Positions 45,903-55,824 are shown, numbered from the stretch's first letter. The stretch is DNA of 64,000 nucleotides from Chitinophaga sp. CF118 (GCF_900112615.1 NZ_FOMK01000001.1:868001-932000); one strand, 5' to 3'. The notes: generated by a model from the letters alone, not told the origin. Made by a program: numbers and translations.

Positions 45903-45922
45903 GGGCTGACCGATGTCAGCCC
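45903..45922 (+). terminator. Short hairpin after the epimerase gene
   Basis: Stem GGGCTGAC / GTCAGCCC with a 4-base loop, followed by TACATTAATTT. A weak terminator or attenuator before the CoA-binding gene. Confidence 0.45.
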
Positions 45923-45939
45923 TACATTAATTTAAAAAC

Positions 45940-46314
45940 ATGATCATGAGTGACAAAAAGCTAACAGTCGTATTAGGCGCTTCGCCAAACCCTGGCAGAT
46001 ATAGTAACCTGGCGGTATCCCGATTGGTTGCCAAAGGACACCCGGTACTGGCAATAGGCAAACGAGACGGACAGATAGGCAATACCCCCATTATCAAAGC
46101 ACATCCTCTTCCTGAAAATGTCGATACTGTTACACTTTATATGAATCCTACATTGCAACGGGAGTACTATGATTATATCTTCCAACTGCATCCCAAACGG
46201 ATCATTTTTAACCCTGGGACAGAGAATGATGAACTGGCTGAACTGGCTGAAAGTAAGGGGATAAAGCCCATTGAAGCCTGTACACTTGTGATGCTGAGCA
46301 GCGGACAGTACTAA
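45940..46314 (+). CDS. CoA-binding domain protein
   Basis: 124 residues forming one Rossmann-like CoA-binding domain (KLTVVLGASPNPGRYSNLAVSRLVAKGHPVLAIGKRDGQIGNTPI, then TVTLYMNPTLQREYYDYIFQLHPKRIIFNPGTENDELAE). It is similar to the N-terminal part of succinyl-CoA synthetase alpha and to YccU-type proteins. No catalytic His for phosphorylation is seen. A second possible start is the ATG at 45946. The function is unknown. Confidence 0.88.
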   Translation: MIMSDKKLTVVLGASPNPGRYSNLAVSRLVAKGHPVLAIGKRDGQIGNTPIIKAHPLPENVDTVTLYMNPTLQREYYDYIFQLHPKRIIFNPGTENDELAELAESKGIKPIEACTLVMLSSGQY

Positions 46315-46426
46315 TGATCTGAAATATTTTGTATATTCGGAGATAACAGATTCATAAGAAGGGCATTACCACCAAAGACCGGCATTAATGTAACTGCTAA
46401 GCCTATTCACTCTAATCATATATATC

Positions 46427-46903
46427 ATGATGAAATGGAGAAGATTCAACGGCGAACCAATTCATTTGCCCATTAAGGAAGAGGTGCGTCAGGCTATTGT
46501 CCGGGAAACCGGAAGGGGCTTTCACCTTAAAGTGTGTATTGGCACGGACTCACAGGTTAAAGGTGCTGAAACAGAATTTGCTACGGTGATCGTTTTCCTG
46601 CGTGAAGGACATGGAGGTTTCATGTTCATTCACAATGAAAAAACACGCGATGTGTATTCCATCAAAGAGCGTATGCTCATAGAGGTGGCTAAAAGCATCG
46701 AAATTGCCTACGAACTCTGCGACATGTTCACCGACTACAATGTAGACATGGAAGTACATGCAGACATCAACACCAATCCCCAGTTTAAAAGTAACCTGGC
46801 TTTACGCGAAGCGATGGGTTATATACTGGGTATGGGCTTTGCCTTTAAAGCCAAACCAGATGCATTTGCCAGTAGTTGCTGTGCAGATAAAATGGTGAAC
46901 TAG
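46427..46903 (+). CDS. YkuK/DUF458-type RNase H-like protein
   Basis: 158 residues. LKVCIGTDSQVKGAETEFATVIVFLREGHGGFMFIHNEKTRDVYSIKERMLIEVAKSIEIAYEL fits the YkuK/DUF458 family, which is grouped with RNase H-like folds; the N-terminal D in IGTDSQ would be a metal ligand. YNVDMEVHADINTNPQFKSN and a C-terminal KPDAFASSCCADKMVN are also present. Its activity has not been shown. It precedes the convergent engB gene by 118 bases. Confidence 0.85.
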   Translation: MMKWRRFNGEPIHLPIKEEVRQAIVRETGRGFHLKVCIGTDSQVKGAETEFATVIVFLREGHGGFMFIHNEKTRDVYSIKERMLIEVAKSIEIAYELCDMFTDYNVDMEVHADINTNPQFKSNLALREAMGYILGMGFAFKAKPDAFASSCCADKMVN

Positions 46904-47021
46904 GGCAGAACACCTTACTACTCCCCCCAATTTTGGATGTGCTTCGCACCTCTGGTGGATTCTTTCCCCCCTAACTTTCCCCTTTTTTGCAGTATTGTAA
47001 CCTTTAGACTATCTGCCACAA

Positions 47022-47630
47022 CTAAGCTATTGCCCGGAACTGCATATTCATTTCATCAATAAATGTGAGGATTTTATCCCTTCCCATTTTCTTCTCTGTG
47101 CTGGTAACATAGTTGGCAGGCAGGAATTCCCATGTTTCCTTCAGTTTGTTCAGGAAAGCTTTGACATTACGGCTCACTTCCAGCTGTGTGGTTTTATCTG
47201 CTTTGGTAAATACCAGGCTAAAAGGAACGCGCCATTCTCCCAGCTGGTTTACGAAGTCCAGGTCTAATTTCTGAGGAGCATGACGACTATCTATTAATAC
47301 AAATACGTTTACGAGGTTTTCACGTTTACGCAGGTAATCTTCTATCATCCGTTCCCACTTTTTCCGTTGTGCCTGGCTTACTTTGGCAAAGCCATAACCG
47401 GGAAGATCGACAATGTACCAGTCCTTATTGATGATAAAGTGATTGATTAACTGCGTTTTACCCGGCGTACCGGACGTTTTTGCCAACTTCTCATGGTTGG
47501 TCAGCATATTTATCAGTGAAGATTTACCCACATTAGAACGGCCTATAAAGGCATATTCCGGTAAAGTGGCTGGTGGACACTTATCATATTCCACATTACT
47601 GATAATATATTCTGCTGATTTAATAATCAT
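47022..47630 (-). CDS. engB: Ribosome biogenesis GTPase EngB (YihA/YsxC)
   Basis: 202 residues with a TrmE-Era-EngA-like G domain: G1 GRSNVGKSSLI near residue 31, G3 DLPGYGFAKVS, G4 TKAD. The family-specific N-terminus (FPPATLPEYAFIGRSNVGK-like, here YDKCPPATLPEYAFIG) is present. It assists assembly of the 50S subunit in the cytosol. It is a single-gene unit, divergent from ubiE. Confidence 0.95.
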   Translation of the reverse strand: MIIKSAEYIISNVEYDKCPPATLPEYAFIGRSNVGKSSLINMLTNHEKLAKTSGTPGKTQLINHFIINKDWYIVDLPGYGFAKVSQAQRKKWERMIEDYLRKRENLVNVFVLIDSRHAPQKLDLDFVNQLGEWRVPFSLVFTKADKTTQLEVSRNVKAFLNKLKETWEFLPANYVTSTEKKMGRDKILTFIDEMNMQFRAIA

Positions 47631-47725
47631 AATCTAAGAGTATAATCCGGAAAGCCGAAAGCCTGCGGAAAGTTTTAAAATACAAAAGTACTCCTTATCC
47701 CCCTCACATTATCACATTTACACCC

Positions 47726-47733
47726 TAACTTTG
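47726..47733 (+). promoter_or_regulatory. -7 box (TAACTTTG) of ubiE
   Basis: Matches TAnnTTTG and ends 6 bases before the ubiE ATG (47740). A near-leaderless transcript is predicted. Confidence 0.6.
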
Positions 47734-47739
47734 CGGGCT

Positions 47740-48474
47740 ATGTCAGATAAGAAGATAGTGCCATTTGCTACGTCAAATTTAAGCAAGAAGGAACAAATAG
47801 CGGAAATGTTCAATGACATTGCCTACCGCTACGATTTTTTAAACCATTTTATGTCCATGGGGATCGATATCCAGTGGCGTAAAAAAGCCTTAAAGAAATT
47901 AAAGGATCTGCATCCAAAAAAGATGCTGGATGTGGCCACCGGTACCGGAGATTTTGCCATTATGGCGCATAAGATGCTGCAACCCAATAGTATTGTAGGA
48001 ATAGACATCTCTGAAGGTATGCTGAACCACGGACGTGAGAAGATCAGCAAACTCGGACTGGGGGATAAAATAACCCTTGAATTGGGCGACAGTGAAACAA
48101 TAAGTTTTCCTGATAATACGTTTGATGCCATAACAGTGGCGTTTGGCGTGAGGAACTTTGAAAACCTGGAAAAAGGGCTTTCAGAAATGTTAAGAGTGCT
48201 GAAACCGGGAGGCAAACTGGTGATCCTGGAGTTCTCCAATCCTACTGTTTTTCCCATTAAACAATTATATAATTTATATTTTCGTTATATTACACCGCTG
48301 ATTGGGAAATGGATTGCACGAAGCCAGGCCGCTTATAGCTACCTGCCAGAATCGGTAAAAGCATTCCCACAGGGTAAAGAAATGTGTAATATTTTAACTA
48401 ATACCGGTTTCCAAGCAGTAACATGCAAAAAACTTACATTCGGCATCAGCTCTATTTATTGCGCATCCCGCTAG
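47740..48474 (+). CDS. ubiE: Demethylmenaquinone methyltransferase
   Basis: 244 residues from the ATG at 47740 (MSDKKIVPFATSNLSKKEQ). SAM-binding motif I is MLDVATGTGDFAIMA; MFNDIAYRYDFLNHFMSMGIDIQWRKKAL, VAFGVRNFENLEKGLSEMLRVLKPGGKL and EFSNP are UbiE/MenG signatures. It methylates demethylmenaquinone to menaquinone, the quinone used by Bacteroidota. The longer frame from TTG (47731) overlaps the -7 box and is rejected. The last 52 bases overlap porT. Confidence 0.95.
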   Translation: MSDKKIVPFATSNLSKKEQIAEMFNDIAYRYDFLNHFMSMGIDIQWRKKALKKLKDLHPKKMLDVATGTGDFAIMAHKMLQPNSIVGIDISEGMLNHGREKISKLGLGDKITLELGDSETISFPDNTFDAITVAFGVRNFENLEKGLSEMLRVLKPGGKLVILEFSNPTVFPIKQLYNLYFRYITPLIGKWIARSQAAYSYLPESVKAFPQGKEMCNILTNTGFQAVTCKKLTFGISSIYCASR

Positions 48475-49148
48475 TACTACTGGTTATCTTATCGATTACC
48501 CATGGTGCGAAAGCGCAGACTGTCATGAACATGGAGGAACACGATGCCAAGCCCTATTACTTTGGGATCACTCTGGCAGGGAATAACTCCAATTTCAAGT
48601 TGTTTCATGATGAAATTTTTCTGAAACAGGACTCCATTATGGTGGCTGAACCGTTAAAGACCTTTGGCTTTAACCTGGGGCTGCTGGCAAATGTACGCCT
48701 GAGCGAATTTTTTGACCTCCGTCTGAATCCTCAGTTATTATTTGCCTCCAAAAATCTGTACTACAAGGAAAACTATCCCAGCCGTGAAACGGTGAAGAAT
48801 ATTGAGTCTATCCTCGTCAGCTTTCCTATACAGGTAAAATTCAAGTCGGACCGTATTGGTAACATGCGTGTATACACTATTGCCGGTTTGAAATATGACT
48901 ATGACCTTGCTTCCAATGCACGGGCCCGCCGCGCAGAAGACCTTGTAAAGATCAGGGCAGGCGATTATGGTTATGAATTGGGCGCAGGATTTGAATTCTA
49001 CTTCGAGAGCTTCATATTTTCTCCCGAATTCAAGATCAGCAATGGTATCGGCAATGTACATGTGAAAGATAAAAACCTCCGCTACTCCAATGTAATTGAT
49101 AAACTGCAATCCCGGATGATTGTGTTTTCTATACATCTGGAAGGATAG
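48423..49148 (+). CDS. porT: PorT family outer-membrane protein of type IX secretion
   Basis: 241 residues with signal peptide (LLVILSITHGAKAQ) and a predicted beta-barrel of alternating strands (YYFGITLAGNNSNFKLFH, LRLNPQLLFASKN, FPIQVKFKSDRIGNMRVYTIAGLKYDYDL, EFYFESFIFSPEFKISNG). This fits the PorT family needed for type IX secretion and gliding in Bacteroidota. The ubiE-porT neighbourhood is common in the phylum. The coding start lies 52 bases inside ubiE, in another frame. Confidence 0.85.
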   Translation: MQKTYIRHQLYLLRIPLVLLVILSITHGAKAQTVMNMEEHDAKPYYFGITLAGNNSNFKLFHDEIFLKQDSIMVAEPLKTFGFNLGLLANVRLSEFFDLRLNPQLLFASKNLYYKENYPSRETVKNIESILVSFPIQVKFKSDRIGNMRVYTIAGLKYDYDLASNARARRAEDLVKIRAGDYGYELGAGFEFYFESFIFSPEFKISNGIGNVHVKDKNLRYSNVIDKLQSRMIVFSIHLEG

Positions 49149-49160
49149 AAGACAGTTTAT

Positions 49161-49168
49161 TATCTTTG
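49161..49168 (+). promoter_or_regulatory. -7 box (TATCTTTG) of the dihydroorotase gene
   Basis: Matches TAnnTTTG and ends 5 bases before the ATG at 49174. Confidence 0.55.
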
Positions 49169-49173
49169 CGGTT

Positions 49174-50520
49174 ATGCAGAACTACTTAATCCGCAATATA
49201 TCCGTGGTGAATGAAGGCAAGACCACGGTACAGGACGTATACATCAAGAATGATCGTATCGAAAAGATAGCTCCCCAGCTACAGATCACTGAACAATACA
49301 CTGAAATAAACGGGGAAGGTAAACACTTACTACCAGGCGTTATTGACGATCAGGTACATTTCCGCGAACCCGGCCTTACACATAAAGCCTCTATCTATAC
49401 GGAAGCACGTGCAGCCGTAGCCGGTGGTACTACCAGCTTTATGGAAATGCCAAATACACAGCCCGCTGCCCTTACACAGCAATTACTGGAAGATAAGTAC
49501 GCCATTGCGGCACAGCATTCTCTGGCGAACTATTCCTTCTTCATGGGCGTGGCCAATGATAATACAGAAGAAGTACTCCGGACAAATGAAAAGAAAGACC
49601 GCATCTGCGGTGTAAAAATATTTATGGGATCTTCTACCGGGAATATGCTGGTAGATAATTTCATTACGCTGGAACGGATCTTCTCTGGTAGTGAGCTGCT
49701 GATAGCAACACACTGCGAGGAAGAGAAGATCATCAAAGCCAACATGGAAAAATACAAACAGGAAGTGGGGGCAGATCACCTTACCGTAGCTTACCACCCG
49801 CTGATCCGCAATGAGGAGGCCTGTTTCGAGTCATCCCTGGTGGCTATCCAGTTTGCAAAAAAACATAACTCCCGCCTGCACATTCTGCACATTTCTACAG
49901 AGAAAGAATTACAACTGTTCAGTAATATGCTGCCACTGGCAGAAAAACGTATCACCGCAGAAGTATGTGTACATCATCTGTATTTTACCGCTGATGACTA
50001 TACCCGCTACGGTAACCTGATAAAATGTAATCCGGCTATCAAAGCAGAGCATAACAAACACGGCTTGTGGAAGGGACTGCTGGACGACCGTCTGGATATC
50101 ATTGCAACAGATCATGCGCCGCATACCTGGGAAGAAAAACAACAACCTTATTTACAAGCGCCATCCGGTGTACCACTGGTACAGCATAGCTTGCTGATGA
50201 TGCTACAACATGTATCACTGGGTAATATTTCCCTGGAAAAAACAGTTGAGAAAATGAGTCATGCGCCTGCTATCTGTTTCCAGATAAAAGACAGAGGATA
50301 TCTTCGGGAAGGCTATTTTGCTGACTGTGTAATCGTAGATCTGCAACAGGCGACTATGGTAGATAAAAGTAACGTACACTACAAATGCGGCTGGTCTCCT
50401 TTTGAGGAACATACCTTCCCTGCTGCTATTACACATACTTTTGTAAATGGCCACCTGGCATATGAAAACGGTACATTCCATGAATCAGTGAAAGGACAGC
50501 GTCTGCTCTTTTCCCGCTAA
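49174..50520 (+). CDS. pyrC: Dihydroorotase
   Basis: 448 residues from the ATG at 49174 (MQNYLIRNISVVNEGK); the longer frame is leader. Motifs: GVIDDQVHFREPGLTHKASIYTEARAAVAGGTTSFMEMPN (metal His-x-x-Arg, here HFRE), a middle metal site region (ATHCEEE, HILHISTEKEL) and ATDHAPHTWEEK with the catalytic Asp. This is the class I dihydroorotase group that closes carbamoyl aspartate in pyrimidine synthesis. The metal-bridging Lys of some members is not evident; MGSSTGN near residue 150 takes its place in class I variants. Confidence 0.92.
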   Translation: MQNYLIRNISVVNEGKTTVQDVYIKNDRIEKIAPQLQITEQYTEINGEGKHLLPGVIDDQVHFREPGLTHKASIYTEARAAVAGGTTSFMEMPNTQPAALTQQLLEDKYAIAAQHSLANYSFFMGVANDNTEEVLRTNEKKDRICGVKIFMGSSTGNMLVDNFITLERIFSGSELLIATHCEEEKIIKANMEKYKQEVGADHLTVAYHPLIRNEEACFESSLVAIQFAKKHNSRLHILHISTEKELQLFSNMLPLAEKRITAEVCVHHLYFTADDYTRYGNLIKCNPAIKAEHNKHGLWKGLLDDRLDIIATDHAPHTWEEKQQPYLQAPSGVPLVQHSLLMMLQHVSLGNISLEKTVEKMSHAPAICFQIKDRGYLREGYFADCVIVDLQQATMVDKSNVHYKCGWSPFEEHTFPAAITHTFVNGHLAYENGTFHESVKGQRLLFSR

Positions 50521-50573
50521 CATTTGTGGAAATTGCGGCTTTCTACATCTATATTCACATAAAATACCTGTGC

Positions 50574-51902
50574 ATGGAATTGGATAAAACAACCTACTAT
50601 GATCTCTCCATTTTTAACCGTGAAGAAGAATATTCCCTTTTTCATAAACTGGACTTTACGACGACTACTGGTGGGAGGGATTATTTAAGGCAATTGTTTA
50701 GTACGCCGTTGAAAGATATTCCATCTATCGAACAAAGACAGCAAACCTTACAATATATCCTCCAGCAGGAAGACAGCTGGCCAACAGAGATCACCAACGG
50801 TACCATCGTGGTGATGGAAAACTACCTGGAAGCACAGATCGCCCCTATCAGTAATCCGGAAGGACTTTCCCTGCTGGTAAGTGCAGTACTTACCCGCACT
50901 ATGTATGCTCCTGATTACGGCTTTATCCAGTTTTCCTTTACACAATTGCTGCATCTACTGAAAGGCTTCCGCGGACTGGTGCGCGGGTTTAATACAGATG
51001 CGACACCGAAGGTGTTAAAGCAATTATTAGACAGGGCGCATCACCTGCTCTATCAGAAAGAATTTAATGATATTATTGCGGCAGATGAACAGGGTGCGAT
51101 CTCTTTTGTGCAGATTCTGCGCTATGATCATTACATCCGTAAAAAACACCGTAAAACCATTTCTGAACTGCTTGAGATTTATCTTAAGCTGGATGCATAT
51201 TATGCGATGGCGAAAGCGGTGCGTCACTTCAATTTACAGTTTCCTGTTTTTGACGACCAGCCCAAACCTTTTGTGGAACTGGAAAAACTCTACCACCTCA
51301 TCCTGCCCAAACCAGTATCGTATGATATTGCCTTAAAACCGCAATCTCATTTCCTGTTCCTGACAGGTGCGAATATGGCGGGCAAAACTACCTTTATCAA
51401 AGCTGTAGGAGTAGCCGTATTCCTGGCTCATATAGGCATGGGCGTACCAGCACAGCAAATGCGGCTGAGTTTTTTTAATGGTATCTTCAGTAATATCTCC
51501 GTAACCGATAACATCTTTAAAGGAGAAAGTTATTTCTTTAACGAAGTACAACGCATCAAGAATACAATCATAAAAATTAATGATAACAGGAAATGGCTGG
51601 TACTGATAGATGAAATGTTCAAAGGTACCAATGTGGAAGATGCCCGTAACTGCTCCCTGGCCGTGATCAACGGTTTGCTGCAAAGTACCAGCTGCCTCTT
51701 TATACTATCTACCCACCTGTATGAAATTGCGGATGATCTGGAAAAAGCACCTAATATCCGTTTCAAATATTTCGAATCTGAAGTGATAGATGATAATCTT
51801 TATTTCACCTACCAGCTGAAAGACGGTATTGCAAAAGAAAAGATCGGTTATCTGATATTAAAAAGAGAAAAAGTATTAGACCTCTTGAAAGAGATTAAAT
51901 AA
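50574..51902 (+). CDS. MutS-family ATPase without mismatch-recognition domain
   Basis: 442 residues from the ATG at 50574 (MELDKTTYYDLSIFN). The N-terminal part matches the MutS core/lever region; the C-terminal ATPase shows Walker A GANMAGKTTFIKAVG near residue 265, then FFNEVQRI, LVLIDEMFKGTN (Walker B) and STHLYEIADDL. It lacks the mismatch-binding N-terminal domains of MutS1 and also the Smr domain of MutS2. Similar short MutS-like proteins occur in Bacteroidota; a repair or recombination role is likely but unproven. Confidence 0.9.
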   Translation: MELDKTTYYDLSIFNREEEYSLFHKLDFTTTTGGRDYLRQLFSTPLKDIPSIEQRQQTLQYILQQEDSWPTEITNGTIVVMENYLEAQIAPISNPEGLSLLVSAVLTRTMYAPDYGFIQFSFTQLLHLLKGFRGLVRGFNTDATPKVLKQLLDRAHHLLYQKEFNDIIAADEQGAISFVQILRYDHYIRKKHRKTISELLEIYLKLDAYYAMAKAVRHFNLQFPVFDDQPKPFVELEKLYHLILPKPVSYDIALKPQSHFLFLTGANMAGKTTFIKAVGVAVFLAHIGMGVPAQQMRLSFFNGIFSNISVTDNIFKGESYFFNEVQRIKNTIIKINDNRKWLVLIDEMFKGTNVEDARNCSLAVINGLLQSTSCLFILSTHLYEIADDLEKAPNIRFKYFESEVIDDNLYFTYQLKDGIAKEKIGYLILKREKVLDLLKEIK

Positions 51903-51936
51903 ACTATGCTATCTTAGTAAGCATAATTTTTCATCC

Positions 51937-53478
51937 ATGATTGTTAAAACCTTTGGCAGCGCCTTACAGGGCGTAGAAGCCATATCCATTGTTATTGAGA
52001 TCAATGTAGCCACCAAAGGCACAAAATTTTATATTGTCGGGCTACCTGATAATGCCGTAAAGGAAAGTGAACGGCGCATAGAATCTGCTATTACCAATAT
52101 AGGCTATCGTTTTCCCAGATTCAGAACTGTTGTGAATATGGCACCGGCAGATATCCGGAAAGCCGGTTCTGCTTACGACCTTCCCATCGCACTATGCCTC
52201 ATTGCCGCTTCCGGACAAATAAACGGCGAACAATTACAACATTATACTATCATGGGCGAACTGTCTCTGGATGGTACCATACTGCCTGTAAGAGGCGCAC
52301 TGCCGATGGCTATACAAGCAAAGCAGGAAGGTTTCAAAGGACTGATACTTCCGGCACAAAATGCCAGGGAAGCTGCTATGGTGGATAACCTGAACGTATA
52401 TGGCGTAACTCACCTGAGCGAAGTGATTTCCTTTTTACTGGACCCAGCTTCCCTGCAACCCGTTGTGGTAAATACAAAAGATGAATTCTTCTCCGCCCAA
52501 CACCATTTTGATATAGATTTTAATGATGTGAAGGGACAATATACCATCAAACGTGCAATGGAAATATCAGCTTCCGGCGGGCATAATGCGTTGCTGATCG
52601 GTCCTCCTGGTGCGGGTAAAACCATGCTCGCCAGAAGGCTGAGCACAATACTTCCGCCGTTAAGTCTTCAGGAGGCATTGGAAACGACCAAGATCCATTC
52701 TGTGGCAGGGAAGTTGCCGGCTCATGCCTCACTGATCACACAACGTCCTTTCCGATCGCCACACCATACTATCAGTGACACTGCATTGGTAGGTGGTGGT
52801 GTCATTCCCCAACCGGGCGAGATTTCCCTCGCGCATAACGGAGTCTTGTTTCTCGATGAACTGCCGGAGTTTCGTCGTAAGGCGCTGGAAGTAATGCGGC
52901 AGCCCATAGAAGAACGCAGGGTAACTATTTCAAGGGCGAAAATGTCAGTAGATTTCCCGGCGGGTTTTATGTTGATAGCGTCCATGAATCCATGCCCCTG
53001 CGGGTATTTTAATCATCCGGAAAAAGAGTGTACCTGTGCGGGAGGAGTGGTACAACGATACCTCAACAGAGTATCCGGTCCGCTGATGGATAGAATAGAT
53101 CTTCATATAGAAGTTGCTCCGGTACCTGTTAATTCCCTGCTTGAACATACTACCGGAGAATCCAGTGAGGTCATCCGTCAACGGGTGATAGCAACAAGGG
53201 AAATACAGATTCAAAGGTTTGCTGCACACTCCGGGATTTACTGCAATGCACAAATGAGCAGTAAACTCTTACGGCTTTTTTGCACACTGGATAAGCCATC
53301 AGAAGATTTATTGCGGAATGCAATGAGCAAACTGAAGTTATCAGCAAGGGCGTATGACAGGATTCTTAAGGTAAGCCGGACGATAGCGGATATGAGTGGG
53401 TGTGAGCATATACAGCCCGTACACATTGGAGAAGCGATACAGTTCAGGAGTCTCGATAGAGAGAATTGGTGGGGGTAA
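51937..53478 (+). CDS. comM: YifB/ComM family Mg-chelatase-like AAA+ ATPase
   Basis: 513 residues: N-terminal ChlI domain (VKTFGSALQGVEAISIVIEINVATKGTKFYIVGLPDNAVKES), AAA+ core with GPPGAGKTMLARRLSTILPPL and RPFRSPHHTISDTALVGGG, PGEISLAHNGVLFLDELPEF, and a zinc-finger insert MNPCPCGYFNHPEKECTC, then C-terminal Mg-chelatase C. ComM is a branch-migration helicase used in natural transformation in other bacteria. No competence genes lie nearby, so its use here is inferred. Confidence 0.93.
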   Translation: MIVKTFGSALQGVEAISIVIEINVATKGTKFYIVGLPDNAVKESERRIESAITNIGYRFPRFRTVVNMAPADIRKAGSAYDLPIALCLIAASGQINGEQLQHYTIMGELSLDGTILPVRGALPMAIQAKQEGFKGLILPAQNAREAAMVDNLNVYGVTHLSEVISFLLDPASLQPVVVNTKDEFFSAQHHFDIDFNDVKGQYTIKRAMEISASGGHNALLIGPPGAGKTMLARRLSTILPPLSLQEALETTKIHSVAGKLPAHASLITQRPFRSPHHTISDTALVGGGVIPQPGEISLAHNGVLFLDELPEFRRKALEVMRQPIEERRVTISRAKMSVDFPAGFMLIASMNPCPCGYFNHPEKECTCAGGVVQRYLNRVSGPLMDRIDLHIEVAPVPVNSLLEHTTGESSEVIRQRVIATREIQIQRFAAHSGIYCNAQMSSKLLRLFCTLDKPSEDLLRNAMSKLKLSARAYDRILKVSRTIADMSGCEHIQPVHIGEAIQFRSLDRENWWG

Positions 53479-53661
53479 ATCTCCTGATTTAATTAATTAC
53501 CATTTAAAACTTCAACAACTATTAGTGCGGATTCCGTAAATTTATTTGCGCTAGCCAAGGCGTTTTCCATGTTGTCCTTATTGGTGCCATTACGACCCGT
53601 TTACCCGATAAATTTTAAACCAGAGAAAGAGAAATCATATACAATAATATAACACGTTATC

Positions 53662-55824
53662 ATGCCAAATCTTAAGACAGGCTTATCATTATTATGCTAT
53701 TTATTACTTTCCTCAGCCTTATCTGCACAGCAGACTCCGTGGAAGGAGGTTGCTCCGGGTGTATGGAAAACCGTTGTAGGTAGTCCCGAATCCTACGATC
53801 TGCTAAAAGCATCAGGCGCTGTTCCCGATACGGCTGCCTTAGGCAGAATGCAGCGGGTTGCTTTCCCTTTGTCTCAGAATGAGATCAGTACCACAACTGC
53901 AAATAATAAAACATCTCTGCGTTTCCCACTTACCCGGGAAGAGCAGTTGTTTGGATTTGGTCTTAATTTCCAGACTATTTATCAGCGCGGAAAGATACTT
54001 CAGTTACATGTAGACCACTATGGCGGCAGAGATAACGGGCGTACACACGCACCCGTGCCGTTTTATGTTTCGTCTAAAGGTTATGGTGTGTTTATAAACT
54101 CTGCACGTTATATTAATGTTTATGCCGGCTCAGGAGTGCGGAAAGACAGTAAGAACCCACCTCTGGAAAAAGACAGGAATAAAGACAAAAGCTGGAGTTC
54201 CAGACCCTATTCCGATGCTGTGGAAATCCAGGTACCTGCAAACGGGGTAGAAGTATATCTGTTTGCGGGACCTACTGCACTGGATGCAGTAAGGCGTTAT
54301 AACCTTTTTAATGGCGGTGGTGCTCTCCCTCCTCGCTGGGGACTGGGTTTTACGCAGCGGGTGAAAACATTATATAACGCACAGGATGTAAAAGATGAGG
54401 CAGACAGTTTTCTTCTAAAAGGATATCCGCTTGATTATATAGGACTCGAGCCAGGATGGCAAAGCAAATCTTATCCCGGTACGTTTGAATGGGATACAAC
54501 ACGTTACCCGGAACCTGCAAAGTTTGTAAAGGAAATGCTTGATAAAAATATACGACTTAACTTATGGATTAATCCATATGTATCTAAGTCCGCTCCATTT
54601 TATAAAAGCATTACTCCCTACACGGGTTCTCATACAGTATGGGTAGGCGAAGTACCAGATTTCACGATGCCGGAAGCAAGAAAAATCTTCTTCGGACAGT
54701 TGCAGAAAGATCAGGTAGACATTGGTGTAAGCGGTTATAAAATAGATGAAGTAGACGGATATGATTATTACCTCTGGCCGGATATTGCCACATTCCCCTC
54801 AGGTAAAGATGGCGAACAAATGCGTCAGACTTATGGTCTGCTGGCGCAACGCTACAGTGAGGAAATGTACCGCGCAAGAAATCAGAGAACATATGGCCTG
54901 GTGCGGGCGTCAAATGCCGGGGCCAACTCTTTTCCTTATGTGATCTATAACGACTATTATAATCATGAAGATTTCATAACGGCCCTAATCAACAGCGGTT
55001 ATGCAGGTGTATTGTGGACGCCCGAAGTACGGGTTTCGAAAACTGGTGAAGAATGGTTGCGCAGGTTTCAGACAGTAATTTTTTCTCCTATGGCCATGAT
55101 CAATGCATGGTCAAGCGGAACAAAACCCTGGAGCTATCCTGAAGTAGCAGAACAGGTGAAGAAAATGGCGCTGCTGCGTATGCAGATGATACCGTATTGG
55201 TATTCCGAATTTGCAAAATATCATTTCGAGGGCACCCCTCCTTTCAGGGCCATGAACCTGGAAGAAGGGTTTGCACAGGATGTAAAGAAAGAGTCCGGCA
55301 ATACCAGCCTTGAAGAAAACCCCTATGCAGAAGCAACAACTAAAGAAATAAAAGATCAGTATATGGCAGGCGAATACCTGCTGGTAGCGCCTCTTTTTAC
55401 AGGACAGAAAACCCGGAAGGTAGTATTACCTAAAGGCAACTGGTACGATTTCTATACAGGTGAGCGAGTAGGAAACGGGGAAGTGATTACCATAACTCCC
55501 GGGCTGGATAAGATCCCGGTATATGTAAAAGATGGAGGCATTATACCAATTATGCCGCCTTTGCTCCATGCACCCGCTGCAGGAGAAAAAGTAGATCTTG
55601 AAATAAGGCACTTTGGCGAAAAGAATGGATTGTACAAACTTTATGACGACGATGGTGAAAGTTATAATTACGAAAAGGGTGAATACTCCTGGCGTGAAAT
55701 AAAAGTTGAAAAAGATAAAAACGGAAAATGGAAAGGAACAATCTCCGCTGCCGTAAAAGGCAAGCCAAATACTATAAACAAAATAACATGGAAGTTTATG
55801 ACAGAAGCAAGTCAGCCACGCTGA
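53662..55824 (+). CDS. GH31 family alpha-glycosidase
   Basis: 720 residues with signal peptide (LLSSALSAQQ). N-terminal beta domain, then a GH31 barrel: LDYIGLEPGWQSK, GVSGYKIDEVDGYDYYLWP with the likely nucleophile Asp, and the region RASNAGANSFPYVIYNDYYN containing the acid/base loop. C-terminal beta domains close with KLYDDDGESYNYEKGEYSW, a family feature. GH31 members act on alpha-glucosides, alpha-xylosides or related sugars; specificity cannot be read. It overlaps the downstream alginate-lyase-family gene by 37 bases. Confidence 0.9.
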   Translation: MPNLKTGLSLLCYLLLSSALSAQQTPWKEVAPGVWKTVVGSPESYDLLKASGAVPDTAALGRMQRVAFPLSQNEISTTTANNKTSLRFPLTREEQLFGFGLNFQTIYQRGKILQLHVDHYGGRDNGRTHAPVPFYVSSKGYGVFINSARYINVYAGSGVRKDSKNPPLEKDRNKDKSWSSRPYSDAVEIQVPANGVEVYLFAGPTALDAVRRYNLFNGGGALPPRWGLGFTQRVKTLYNAQDVKDEADSFLLKGYPLDYIGLEPGWQSKSYPGTFEWDTTRYPEPAKFVKEMLDKNIRLNLWINPYVSKSAPFYKSITPYTGSHTVWVGEVPDFTMPEARKIFFGQLQKDQVDIGVSGYKIDEVDGYDYYLWPDIATFPSGKDGEQMRQTYGLLAQRYSEEMYRARNQRTYGLVRASNAGANSFPYVIYNDYYNHEDFITALINSGYAGVLWTPEVRVSKTGEEWLRRFQTVIFSPMAMINAWSSGTKPWSYPEVAEQVKKMALLRMQMIPYWYSEFAKYHFEGTPPFRAMNLEEGFAQDVKKESGNTSLEENPYAEATTKEIKDQYMAGEYLLVAPLFTGQKTRKVVLPKGNWYDFYTGERVGNGEVITITPGLDKIPVYVKDGGIIPIMPPLLHAPAAGEKVDLEIRHFGEKNGLYKLYDDDGESYNYEKGEYSWREIKVEKDKNGKWKGTISAAVKGKPNTINKITWKFMTEASQPR

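Noticed and set aside
47731..47739. TTG start of ubiE
   Set aside because: It lies within the -7 box; the ATG at 47740 matches the family start.
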